This document shows, one piece after another, positions 17,032-26,128 of a DNA stretch of 64,000 nt. Position 1 is the first letter of the stretch, and every line of letters begins with the position of its first letter. The notes under the pieces are model-generated. The model saw nothing but the letters and a program-made list of their open reading frames with translations. It did not search any database and had not been told where the DNA came from. Source of the stretch: Firmicutes bacterium ADurb.Bin146 (GTDB taxonomy: Bacteria; Bacillota; Clostridia; DUPQ01). Location: contig MWDI01000022.1 of NCBI GenBank assembly GCA_002070475.1, positions 120,057 through 184,056 on the forward strand, in the 5' to 3' direction. The translations under genes were made by a program, and so were the position numbers.

Positions 17032-20000
17032 ATGATTCTTAAAAAAGTAGAATTGCAAGGATTCAAATCCTTTGCCACAAGAACAGTACTGGAATTTAAT
17101 AAAGGTATAACGGCGATAGTAGGTCCCAATGGAAGCGGTAAAAGCAATATTGCAGATGCTATTAGATGGGTTTTAGGTTCACAAAGCTCAAAACAGCTTC
17201 GAGGGATTAATATGAGCGATATGATATTTTCCGGAACACAGTACAGAAAACCTGTGGGTTTTGCTGAAGCATCGCTGTATTTCGATAATAAAGAAAAGGA
17301 TCTCGCTTTAGACTATGAGGATGTCAAAATTACAAGAAGATTATATCGTTCAGGAGAATCAGAGTATTCAATTAATGATAAGAATTGTAGATTAAAAGAT
17401 ATTCAAATGCTCTTTTTTGACACCGGCGTAGGCAAAGAGGGATATTCAATAGTAGGCCAAAACGAAGTCAAAGATATTATAGATAGCAACAGCATTGAAA
17501 GAAGAGGAGTATTTGAAGAAGCTGCAGGCATAATGAAATACAAACAGAAGAAGCTTGAAGCATTGCGTAAGCTTGCTAGTACCGAAGAAAATCTTACAAG
17601 AATTAACGATATTATATTGGAAATAGAAAACCAGCTCGAACCATTAAGGGTACAAGCTGATAAAGCCAAGGAATACTTAAGAGTATATGAAATTTTGAAG
17701 ATTAACGAAGTCGGTCTTTACCTTAATAATCTCGAAATGTATCAAAAGAGAATTCAGAAATATGAACAGGATATTCAGCTGTTAACAGAAGATATAAAAA
17801 TAAAAGAACAAGAACTTGAAAGCATAAAACAGGAAAATAAAGACAGTAATGCTGTTATCAATCAATATGAAGAAGAAGAACAGAAACTTAAGGATGAATT
17901 AAATATTTTTTTGAGAGAACTTGAAGCATCAAGACATGACATTATATTGTGCAATGAAAGACTAGCAAATGCTGTTAATGAACAGATAAAGAATAAAAAG
18001 GAAATTGATGAATATGAACAAAGAGAGAAAGAGCTGTCAAAAGATTATCTGACAAAAGAAGACAGAAGAAAATATCTTGAAAAACAGTTTTTAAATTATA
18101 AGGAAAAGCTTGATTCTCTTACAGCTGAGGCAGAAAGTATAACTTCATCATTAAGCGGAAGCGAAAAGCATTTAGCAAATGTTAAAGCTTCTTTAATGAA
18201 ACATATAGAAGAAACATCAGAGTTAAAACTAGAAGTTAACAATATTATTAACGAAAAAAAAGCTTTACGGACACAGCTTGAAATGCTGGATGTAAATATT
18301 AACAAGACAATTTTAGAGAATGATTCTATATTGCTTACAAAACAGGAAAGTCAGAAGAAAAACATCATATCAAAAAAACAAAATGAAGAATTATCGGATA
18401 AAAGAGACGAATGTAAAAAAAGTTTCGCATTGTTACAGAAACAAATTGAACTATCAAAAACATCAGAACAGAACATAAAAACGAAAATAGAGATACTGCA
18501 AAGTAACTATAAACTAATTTATGATATGGAAAAACAAATGCATGGTTACAAGCAGGATGTTAAAGCAGTTCTCGAAAATAAGACACTTGATGGAATAATC
18601 GATGTAGTAGCAAAACTTTTCAGTACTGATGAAATTTATAATACTGCTATAGAAGCTGCTTTAGGAGGCAATATACAAAATGTTGTAGTGGAGAATGAAG
18701 AATCAGCAAAAACAGCAATCGCTTTTTTGAAATCAGAAAGACTTGGACGTGTGACATTTTTGCCTGTGAACTCAGTCAAAGTAAATAAATTTGATAACAA
18801 AGAAGAAACTGAGATTCTAAATTTTAAAGGAGTAATAGATATCGCCTACAAACTTCTTGATTATGATGAAAAATATGAAAACATAGCAAGAAATCTTCTC
18901 GGTAAAATAGTTGTTGTTGATACATATGATAATGCTGTATATATCTCAAGAAAAACACAGAGCCGATATAAACTTGTAACTTTATCAGGTGAATTTTTCA
19001 ATACTGGCGGTTCCATTACAGGCGGTACCCAAAATTTTAGTAAAATCGGGTTGCTTGGAAGGCAGAAACAGCTTGAAAAGCTGGAAAATGAAATTGTTAC
19101 ACATAAAGAAAAACTTGAAGAATCGGTCTTAAAGAACGAATCTATGTCAAAACAAGCATCAGATATATCTTTTGAGATAGAAAAGTTGGAAAGCAAGTTA
19201 AATGAAAACAACATGGTTATTGCAAAACTTGAATCCTCAATATCATCACTTGAAGAAGCATATAGCAATAATATAAATTCTCTAAATAACACTAAAAACA
19301 GAAAAAGGGATCTTATTGATAAATACGACAGTTATGATGAAAAGATAGCCATATTTGATAATAAGATAAATATTTTAAATACTCAGATTGAAAACGACAA
19401 AATTAGCATAATCGAATATGAGGAATCACATAAGAAGGAATCTGTTAAAAGAGATAATATTTATCTGGATATTTCTGATTTAAAAGTATCAGTAAATTCT
19501 ATTGAAGAAACTTTGAAGAGTAATGATGAGTCACTTATAAGAATTGGTTTTGAAAAACAAGCTTTAACTGTCAAGCGTAATTCATTAATTAAAAGGAATG
19601 AACAGATTAATGACATAAAAGAAGAACTTCAAAAGCAAATTCAGCAGAAGTCAAAAACGATAAACAATCCTGATAAAATCCAAGAAGAAATGAACAAGAA
19701 AATACGGGAAGTTCAGGATAAGAGAAAAAAACTTACAGCAGAGAATGAGAATTATATACAAAGTATGACTGATGCTAATAAAGATATAATGCTTCTTTCG
19801 AATAAGATTTCATCAATAGAAGTAGTGAAAGCTAAAACAGATGCTGAAATGACTGCTATGAAAGAGCGTATGTGGGATGAATATAATTTAACACATAATG
19901 AGGCATTACAGAAGCATGGTGAAATTGAAAACATAACAGAAGCAAGAAAAGAGATAGCAAATGCTAAAAATATAATAAAACAGCTAGGTTCGGTTAATCT

Positions 20001-20580
20001 GGATTCTATTGAAGATTATTCCAAAACCAATGAAAGATACAGGTTCTTTAATACACAGAAAGAAGATATAGAAAAATCAAAAGAAGATCTTTATAAGACT
20101 GTAAATGAGATGAACACCGTTATGAAAAAGCTGTTCAAAGAAAAATTTGCGATAATAAATGACAATTTTAATGAGATATTTGTAAAACTATTTGATGGCG
20201 GGCAAGCAAGGCTTGAGCTTACGGATGAATCAGATATTCTTGAATGCGGTATAGAAATTATCGCTCAGCCTCCTGGTAAGAAGCTTCAAAATATGATGCT
20301 TTTATCTGGCGGAGAAAAAGCTTTTACTGCAATTGCTCTTATTTTCGCTATGCTAAAACTAAATCCATCCCCATTTTGTATTTTTGATGAAATTGACACA
20401 TCACTTGATGATAACAACGTGCTTAAATACTGTAATTATCTTAACGACCATAAAGATAAAACACAATTCGTGCTAATAACGCACAGAAAGGGTACCATGG
20501 AGAATTCTGATTCCATTTATGGGGTAACAATGCAAGAACATGGCATAACAAAAGTCGTATCCATGCAAATCACAGAATAA
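17032..20580 (+). CDS. smc: Chromosome partition protein SMC
   Basis: Structural ATPase of the bacterial condensin complex, acting on the nucleoid. 1182 residues, the usual length. The N-terminal head has Walker A GPNGSGKSN near residue 32; long coiled-coil arms run roughly 170-500 and 680-1010 around a hinge near 515-670 (DGIIDVVAKLF..., GGSITGG). The C-terminal head has the signature LLSGGEKAF and Walker B region CIFDEIDTSLDDNNV near 1120-1140. Six bases after rnc, one base before ftsY; the kleisin ScpA and ScpB are not in the window. Confidence 0.98.
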   Translation: MILKKVELQGFKSFATRTVLEFNKGITAIVGPNGSGKSNIADAIRWVLGSQSSKQLRGINMSDMIFSGTQYRKPVGFAEASLYFDNKEKDLALDYEDVKITRRLYRSGESEYSINDKNCRLKDIQMLFFDTGVGKEGYSIVGQNEVKDIIDSNSIERRGVFEEAAGIMKYKQKKLEALRKLASTEENLTRINDIILEIENQLEPLRVQADKAKEYLRVYEILKINEVGLYLNNLEMYQKRIQKYEQDIQLLTEDIKIKEQELESIKQENKDSNAVINQYEEEEQKLKDELNIFLRELEASRHDIILCNERLANAVNEQIKNKKEIDEYEQREKELSKDYLTKEDRRKYLEKQFLNYKEKLDSLTAEAESITSSLSGSEKHLANVKASLMKHIEETSELKLEVNNIINEKKALRTQLEMLDVNINKTILENDSILLTKQESQKKNIISKKQNEELSDKRDECKKSFALLQKQIELSKTSEQNIKTKIEILQSNYKLIYDMEKQMHGYKQDVKAVLENKTLDGIIDVVAKLFSTDEIYNTAIEAALGGNIQNVVVENEESAKTAIAFLKSERLGRVTFLPVNSVKVNKFDNKEETEILNFKGVIDIAYKLLDYDEKYENIARNLLGKIVVVDTYDNAVYISRKTQSRYKLVTLSGEFFNTGGSITGGTQNFSKIGLLGRQKQLEKLENEIVTHKEKLEESVLKNESMSKQASDISFEIEKLESKLNENNMVIAKLESSISSLEEAYSNNINSLNNTKNRKRDLIDKYDSYDEKIAIFDNKINILNTQIENDKISIIEYEESHKKESVKRDNIYLDISDLKVSVNSIEETLKSNDESLIRIGFEKQALTVKRNSLIKRNEQINDIKEELQKQIQQKSKTINNPDKIQEEMNKKIREVQDKRKKLTAENENYIQSMTDANKDIMLLSNKISSIEVVKAKTDAEMTAMKERMWDEYNLTHNEALQKHGEIENITEARKEIANAKNIIKQLGSVNLDSIEDYSKTNERYRFFNTQKEDIEKSKEDLYKTVNEMNTVMKKLFKEKFAIINDNFNEIFVKLFDGGQARLELTDESDILECGIEIIAQPPGKKLQNMMLLSGGEKAFTAIALIFAMLKLNPSPFCIFDEIDTSLDDNNVLKYCNYLNDHKDKTQFVLITHRKGTMENSDSIYGVTMQEHGITKVVSMQITE

Positions 20581-20581
20581 T

Positions 20582-21511
20582 ATGAATTTTTTTCAGCGAC
20601 TTAAAGAAGGTTTAACAAAAACAAAAGAGAAATTAACAAAGCAGATAGATAACCTTTTAGCTTCTTTTAGAAAAATCGATGAGGAACTGTTTGAGCAATT
20701 GGAAGAGATTTTAATTGAGAGCGACATAGCTGTTAATACAGTGATGCAAATCACAGAACAGTTAAAGCAGGAAGTAAAAATAAATAATATATCTGATCCG
20801 CAACAAATAAGAGGCTTATTGAAACAGAAACTTTATGATATTTTATCTAAAAACAATAATACAAGTCTATTCGCTCTTGATGAAAAAAACAAAGATAAAC
20901 TTAATATTATTTTAGTTGTCGGAGTAAACGGCACTGGAAAAACTACATCTATAGGTAAACTTGCTTGGATGCTTTCAGATAATAGCAAAAAAACTCTTCT
21001 TGCTGCAGCTGACACTTTCAGAGCAGCAGCATCAGAACAACTTACTGAGTGGGCTAAAAAAGCGCATGTCGATATTGTAACACATTCAAGCGGAGCTGAT
21101 CCAGGAGCTGTGGTATACGATGCCATTCATGCTTCTAAAAAAAGAGGAATAGATGTACTCATATGCGATACTGCCGGAAGACTTCACACAAAAAGTAATC
21201 TTATGGATGAACTTAAGAAAATTCGCAAAGTAATAAACAAAGAAGCACCGGATTCTATAGTAGAAACACTACTAGTAATTGATGCCTCTAGCGGACAGAA
21301 TTCAATGGTCCAGGCAAAAGTATTTGATGAATGCGTTAGTATAGATGGTATAATATTGACTAAACTTGACGGCACAGCAAAAGGAGGAATTATCATATCC
21401 ATATGTAACGAATTGAATATACCGGTTAAATATATCGGTATAGGTGAAAAAGCAGATGACCTCAAGCCATTTGATGCGAAAAGTTTTATTGAAGCGCTAT
21501 TTGACATATAG
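20582..21511 (+). CDS. ftsY: Signal recognition particle receptor FtsY
   Basis: SRP GTPase receptor that delivers ribosome-nascent chains to the translocon. 309 residues with an NG core and only a short basic N-terminal extension, as in many Gram-positives (no long acidic A domain). G1 GVNGTGKTT is near residue 114, DTAGR near 197, TKLDGTAKGG near 260, and the closing GIGEKADDLKPFD is a family hallmark. The 3' end of the gene contains the -35 of the promoter for the ileS T-box leader. Confidence 0.97.
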   Translation: MNFFQRLKEGLTKTKEKLTKQIDNLLASFRKIDEELFEQLEEILIESDIAVNTVMQITEQLKQEVKINNISDPQQIRGLLKQKLYDILSKNNNTSLFALDEKNKDKLNIILVVGVNGTGKTTSIGKLAWMLSDNSKKTLLAAADTFRAAASEQLTEWAKKAHVDIVTHSSGADPGAVVYDAIHASKKRGIDVLICDTAGRLHTKSNLMDELKKIRKVINKEAPDSIVETLLVIDASSGQNSMVQAKVFDECVSIDGIILTKLDGTAKGGIIISICNELNIPVKYIGIGEKADDLKPFDAKSFIEALFDI

Positions 21512-21530
21512 CAGGGTATATGTTTATAAT
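21501..21530 (+). promoter_or_regulatory. Promoter of the ileS leader
   Basis: Perfect TTGACA (21501-21506) and perfect TATAAT (21525-21530) with an 18-base spacer. The -35 lies within the last codons of ftsY. The transcript would begin near 21537 at the base of the T-box leader. Confidence 0.8.
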
Positions 21531-21536
21531 ATATAA

Positions 21537-21760
21537 ATAAAAGCAAGGATCCGAAGAGTAGATATGCTGATTCTTCAAGAGAGTATGTGGAAGGTGTGAA
21601 CATATAGTAAAGCATAATGAAAATCATCGGGGAGCTGGTTACCTGAAATATTAGTAAGGATACCCGGAAAACAGACCGTTATCTAAATCGAGTGGCTTTT
21701 TAAGCAACTAGGGTGGTACCACGAATACTCTTTCGTCCCTTGAGGATGAGAGAGTTTTTA
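21537..21760 (+). promoter_or_regulatory. T-box riboswitch controlling ileS
   Basis: tRNA-sensing leader that terminates transcription unless uncharged tRNA binds. The canonical T-box AGGGTGGTACCACG is at 21710-21723. A terminator follows: a 12-pair stem (21727-21738 with 21744-21755, two G-U pairs), loop CTTGA and a T5 run. Stem I occupies about 21540-21650; tandem ATC triplets at 21623-21628 are the likely isoleucine specifier, agreeing with the downstream gene. The antiterminator forms when the T-box loop pairs with the tRNA NCCA end. Confidence 0.95.
21727..21759 (+). terminator. T-box regulated terminator
   Basis: Stem 21727-21738 / 21744-21755 (outermost ACTCT with AGAGT) and a run of five T. 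Mutually exclusive with the antiterminator that contains the T-box sequence. Confidence 0.9.
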
Positions 21761-21796
21761 TTATATGAAGCTATTTTAAGCTGGAAAGAGGACAGG

Positions 21797-24700
21797 ATGT
21801 ATAAAAAAGTTTCAACAGAATTGAATTTTGTAAAACGAGAAAAAGAAACATTAGAATTTTGGAAAATGAACAATGTTTTTGAAAAAAGCATATTAAACAG
21901 AGAGGGCTGCAAACATTTTACTTTTTATGATGGTCCACCTACAGCTAACGGAAAACCTCACATCGGGCATATACTTACCCGTGTAATAAAAGATATTATT
22001 CCAAGATACAAAACCATGAAAGGTTACCAAGTGTTAAGAAAAGCAGGATGGGATACTCATGGGCTTCCTGTTGAGCTTGAAGTTGAGAAACTATTAGGAA
22101 TGGATGGCAAAGAAGATATCGAAAAGTATGGTGTCGAGCCATTTATAAAGAAATGTAAAGAAAGTGTATGGAAATACAAAGCGGAATGGGAAAAGATGAG
22201 TGACCGGGTCGGGTTCTGGGCGGATATGGATAATCCCTATATAACCTATGACAATAATTACATCGAATCTGAGTGGTGGGCATTAAAGAAAATATGGGAT
22301 ATGGGACTTTTATATAAAGGACACAAAGTCGTTCCATATTGTCCAAGATGCGGAACAAGCCTTTCTAGCCATGAGGTAGCTCAGGGTTACAAGGATATTA
22401 CAGATAAAACTATTTATGTTAAATTTAAATTAAAAGATGAACCTGATACATACTTCATGGCTTGGACAACAACTCCTTGGACATTACCTTCCAATGTCGG
22501 GCTTACAGTAGGTAAAGATTTTGATTATGCAAAAATAAAGTATAACAACGAATTTATTATAATGGCTAAAGAACTAGTCGCTTCTGTGTTTGAAGGACTT
22601 GATTATGAAATAGTATCCGTAGTCAAGGGTAAGGATCTTGAATATAAGAAATATGAACCTTTATTTGATTTTGCGGATGAACAGGCAAAAAATAACGGAT
22701 ATTATGTTTGCCTAGGAGATTTCGTCACTCTTACTGATGGTACAGGAATAGTACATACAGCCCCAGCTTTTGGAGAAGATGACTCAGCAATAGGAAGGAA
22801 ATATAATCTGCCATTCGTTCAGATGGTTGATGAATCCGGTCATATGAAAGAACAGACAGGCTTTTTAAAGGGGCTATTTGTAAAAGATGCTGACAAGGAA
22901 ATTACAAAAGATTTAGATAGAAGAAGCCTTTTATTTAAAACAGCAGATGTTGAGCATTCATATCCGTTCTGTTGGAGATGTGATACTCCTCTTATATACT
23001 ATGCAAGATCAACCTGGTTCATAAAGATGACTGCTATTCAAGACAGTCTTCTAAAAAACAATGATAAAATAAACTGGATGCCAGATACTATTAAAGATGG
23101 ACGTTTCGGTAATTTCTTGCGTTCGGTAGTAGACTGGGGAATATCTAGAGAACGTTACTGGGGTACACCGCTTCCGATATGGGAATGTGAGTGCAAACAC
23201 AGGGAAGCTATAGGCAGTATAGCAGAACTAAAGGAAAAATCAATTGACTGTCCTGAAGACATAGAACTTCATAAGCCATATATAGATAATGTCCATCTGA
23301 GATGTCCGAAGTGTTCTTCTGTAATGAAACGAGTACCAGAAGTAATCGACTGCTGGTTTGATAGCGGCTCTATGCCTTTTGCTCAGCATCATTATCCTTT
23401 TGAGAATAAAGAAATTTTTGAAAAAGGATTTCCTGCTGACTTTATTTCTGAAGCGCTTGATCAGACAAGGGGTTGGTTTTATACTTTACATGCAATATCA
23501 TGTTTGTTATTTGACAGCCCAGCTTATAAAAATGTAATAGTTTTAGGTTTAGTACAAGATAAAGATGGACAGAAGATGAGCAAGCATAAGGGTAATGTAG
23601 TTGATCCTTGGGAAGTTTTAGACAACCAGGGTGCAGATGCTGTCAGATGGTATTTTTATACAGTCAGCGCTCCATGGCTTCCGAGCCGTTTCTATGAAAA
23701 AGCAGTAACAGAAGGACAAAGAAAATTTATGGGAACATTATGGAATACATATGCATTCTATGTTCTTTATGCGGAAATTGATAAATTTAATCCTATGGAT
23801 CATAAACTGGATAAAAACACTTTATCTTTAATGGATAAGTGGATATTATCCAAGCTTAACACACTTGTAAAAAATACAGATAATAACCTTGAAAATTATA
23901 GGATATTTGAAGCATCCAGGGAGATTCAAGAGTTTACAGATGAGCTTAGCAATTGGTATGTAAGACGTTCACGTGAAAGATACTGGGGAAGTGAAGAGAC
24001 TTTAGACAAGACAAATGCCTATATGACACTGTATACTTGCTTAGTTACTCTATCTAAGCTTGCAGCTCCTTTTACACCTTTTATAACTGAACAAATATAC
24101 AATAACCTTGTTGCAAATCTCGACAGTTCTGCACCAATAAGCGTGCATCTTACAGATTATCCAGTAGCTGATGAATCGTTAATAAACAAAACAATGGAAC
24201 AGCAGATGGAAGAGCTTCTTAAAGTGATAGTAATTGCTAGGAACTTAAGAAACACTTCTGGAATGAAGAATAGACAGCCTTTGCGTACACTTTATGTATC
24301 ATCCCAAAACAAATTGGATAATGAATATATCATGTTGCTAAAAGATGAAATGAATATAAAAGAAATCCGCTATATATCAGATGCATCCATGTTTATTGAT
24401 TATAGTTTAAAACCTCAATTAAGGACCTTAGGTAAAAAGTATGGGAAATTACTTCCAGCTATAGCTGAGCACCTGAAAAATGCTGATGGCGCTTTTGTAA
24501 TGGGTTTATTTGATAAAGGTTTAAATTATGAGTTTACATTGGATGGATCGACTGTTATTTTGGAAAAAGATGATGTGTTAAGTGAAACTAAACCTAAAGG
24601 CGGATTCATATCACAATCAGATAATGAAATCACAGCAGTCTTAGATATTAATCTTGATGATGATTTGATTGAAGAAGGGTATATCAGGGAGATCGTCAGC

Positions 24701-24925
24701 AAAGTACAGACTATGAGAAAAGATGCAGGTTATGAAGTGACAGATAAAATAACTATCCTTATTGATAATAATGATGTACTTAAAGATCTGCTTTCAAGAA
24801 ATTTTGATTCCATCAAGAAGGATGTGCTGGCAACTGAAATCGCTAAAGAATCTGATGACACGTTTTATAGCGCGACATGGGACATAAATGGAACAGATGC
24901 AGATATAAAAATAAAAAGAGTATAA
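21797..24925 (+). CDS. ileS: Isoleucine-tRNA ligase, type-2 (eukaryote-like) form
   Basis: Class I synthetase charging tRNA-Ile. 1042 residues from ATG 21797 (GAGG 5 bases upstream); the frame is open back into the T-box terminator, which cannot be coding. HIGH motif in PPTANGKPHIGHIL near residue 46-59, KMSKS motif KMSKH near 592, and a CP1 editing domain between. The sequence FYDGPPTANGKPHIGH, RKAGWDTHGLPVE and the 1040-residue length fit the type-2 IleRS group (shared with eukaryotes and MupA) better than the roughly 920-residue Bacillus form. Type-2 enzymes are known for low sensitivity to mupirocin; that is inferred here. Confidence 0.95.
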   Translation: MYKKVSTELNFVKREKETLEFWKMNNVFEKSILNREGCKHFTFYDGPPTANGKPHIGHILTRVIKDIIPRYKTMKGYQVLRKAGWDTHGLPVELEVEKLLGMDGKEDIEKYGVEPFIKKCKESVWKYKAEWEKMSDRVGFWADMDNPYITYDNNYIESEWWALKKIWDMGLLYKGHKVVPYCPRCGTSLSSHEVAQGYKDITDKTIYVKFKLKDEPDTYFMAWTTTPWTLPSNVGLTVGKDFDYAKIKYNNEFIIMAKELVASVFEGLDYEIVSVVKGKDLEYKKYEPLFDFADEQAKNNGYYVCLGDFVTLTDGTGIVHTAPAFGEDDSAIGRKYNLPFVQMVDESGHMKEQTGFLKGLFVKDADKEITKDLDRRSLLFKTADVEHSYPFCWRCDTPLIYYARSTWFIKMTAIQDSLLKNNDKINWMPDTIKDGRFGNFLRSVVDWGISRERYWGTPLPIWECECKHREAIGSIAELKEKSIDCPEDIELHKPYIDNVHLRCPKCSSVMKRVPEVIDCWFDSGSMPFAQHHYPFENKEIFEKGFPADFISEALDQTRGWFYTLHAISCLLFDSPAYKNVIVLGLVQDKDGQKMSKHKGNVVDPWEVLDNQGADAVRWYFYTVSAPWLPSRFYEKAVTEGQRKFMGTLWNTYAFYVLYAEIDKFNPMDHKLDKNTLSLMDKWILSKLNTLVKNTDNNLENYRIFEASREIQEFTDELSNWYVRRSRERYWGSEETLDKTNAYMTLYTCLVTLSKLAAPFTPFITEQIYNNLVANLDSSAPISVHLTDYPVADESLINKTMEQQMEELLKVIVIARNLRNTSGMKNRQPLRTLYVSSQNKLDNEYIMLLKDEMNIKEIRYISDASMFIDYSLKPQLRTLGKKYGKLLPAIAEHLKNADGAFVMGLFDKGLNYEFTLDGSTVILEKDDVLSETKPKGGFISQSDNEITAVLDINLDDDLIEEGYIREIVSKVQTMRKDAGYEVTDKITILIDNNDVLKDLLSRNFDSIKKDVLATEIAKESDDTFYSATWDINGTDADIKIKRV

Positions 24926-24987
24926 CACTCAAGTATGAATGAGCATATATTAAAAAATGATTATAATAACCTTTTCGTTTGAATTTA

Positions 24988-25016
24988 TTGAATTATTCAA
25001 ATAAATAATGTAATAT
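24988..25016 (+). promoter_or_regulatory. Candidate promoter overlapping a palindrome
   Basis: TTGAAT (24988-24993) and TAATAT (25011-25016), 17 apart. A near-palindrome (24984-25005, arms TTTATTGAAT and ATTCAAATAAA) covers the -35, suggesting an operator for the oxidoreductase gene downstream. Confidence 0.35.
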
Positions 25017-25048
25017 AAACGTTGACTTGGTAATGAGAGGAATAAAAT

Positions 25049-26119
25049 ATGAAACAATTAAAAGTAGCTATTATAGGACAAGGAAGAAGCGGATATTCAA
25101 TACATGGTTCTTTCTTAATTGATAATGCAGACAGATTCAAAGTTGTCGCTATCGTGGATCTTATAGAAAAAAGAAGACTTCTAGCAAAAAAAAGATATGG
25201 AGAAGATGTAATAACTTTTGAAAATTACAAAGATTTGTTTGGCATGGAACTAGACCTTGTCATTAATTCAACATACAGTCATTTACACTACAGTATTACT
25301 AAAGATCTTCTTACGCATGGTTTTAATGTGTTAACAGAAAAACCTTTCTGCGGTACAGCTGATGAAGTGCAGGATTTAATTGATACTGCAAAGAAACATA
25401 AAAGAATGCTTGCTGTATTCCAAAATTCAAGATTTGGTGCTTACTTCATGAAGATTAAGGAAATTATTGATTCGAAAGTTCTTGGTGATATCATTCAAGT
25501 GAGTATTAATTTTTCTGGTTTCGAAAGAAGATGGGACTGGCAGACGCTTCAATCATATAATGCTGGTAATTTATATAATACTGGTCCACATCCACTAGAC
25601 CAAGCATTGCAAATTTTCGGAGAAGGAATGCCAAAGGTAAAAGCTTTTATGAGAAGAGTAAACACATTTGGCGATGCTGAAGATTATGCTAAAGTTATTT
25701 TATATGGTGAAAATAAACCTTTAATCGATTTGGAGGTAACATCCTGTCAAGGATATAAACCTTATGTATACAATATACAAGGTTCAAAAGGCGCATTGAC
25801 TGCAACAATGACACAGATTAACTGGAAATACTTCAAAACAGAAGAGTTACCAGAACAGAAACTCTTGATATCTTTTGATAAGGAGGGTTCTGATGACCCC
25901 GCTTATTGTAAAGAACCTATAAAGTGGTATGAGGAGCAATGGAATGGGGAAAATGAAGTATATGGAACTTTTGGAGGAATGGCAAAAAGATATTATGATA
26001 TGCTTTATAACCATATGATCAACGGAGACGAGCTTACAGTTACGCCGGAACAAGTAAAAATCCAGATAGCGGTCATTGAAGAAGCACATAGGCAGAATCC
26101 AATGAGCAAGAAGTTTTAA
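25049..26119 (+). CDS. Gfo/Idh/MocA family oxidoreductase
   Basis: NAD(P)-dependent dehydrogenase of the sugar/inositol type, 356 residues. The N-terminal Rossmann fold (VAIIGQGRSGYSIHG, residues 6-20) and the EKPFCGT motif near residue 100 (whose Lys is the catalytic lysine in the family) are clear, as is the C-terminal beta-sheet dimerisation domain with GPHPLDQAL near 175-185 (His-containing motif). GAGAGGA precedes the ATG. The substrate cannot be read; members act on inositols, sugar acids or amino sugars. It is followed by an anchored extracellular protein and RNase J, which gives no metabolic hint. Confidence 0.88.
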   Translation: MKQLKVAIIGQGRSGYSIHGSFLIDNADRFKVVAIVDLIEKRRLLAKKRYGEDVITFENYKDLFGMELDLVINSTYSHLHYSITKDLLTHGFNVLTEKPFCGTADEVQDLIDTAKKHKRMLAVFQNSRFGAYFMKIKEIIDSKVLGDIIQVSINFSGFERRWDWQTLQSYNAGNLYNTGPHPLDQALQIFGEGMPKVKAFMRRVNTFGDAEDYAKVILYGENKPLIDLEVTSCQGYKPYVYNIQGSKGALTATMTQINWKYFKTEELPEQKLLISFDKEGSDDPAYCKEPIKWYEEQWNGENEVYGTFGGMAKRYYDMLYNHMINGDELTVTPEQVKIQIAVIEEAHRQNPMSKKF

Positions 26120-26128
26120 GGAGAAGCA

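Noticed and set aside
21713..21796. N-terminal extension of IleRS from an upstream GTG
   Set aside because: It would be encoded by the T-box and its terminator; ATG 21797 with GAGG gives the family-normal N-terminus.
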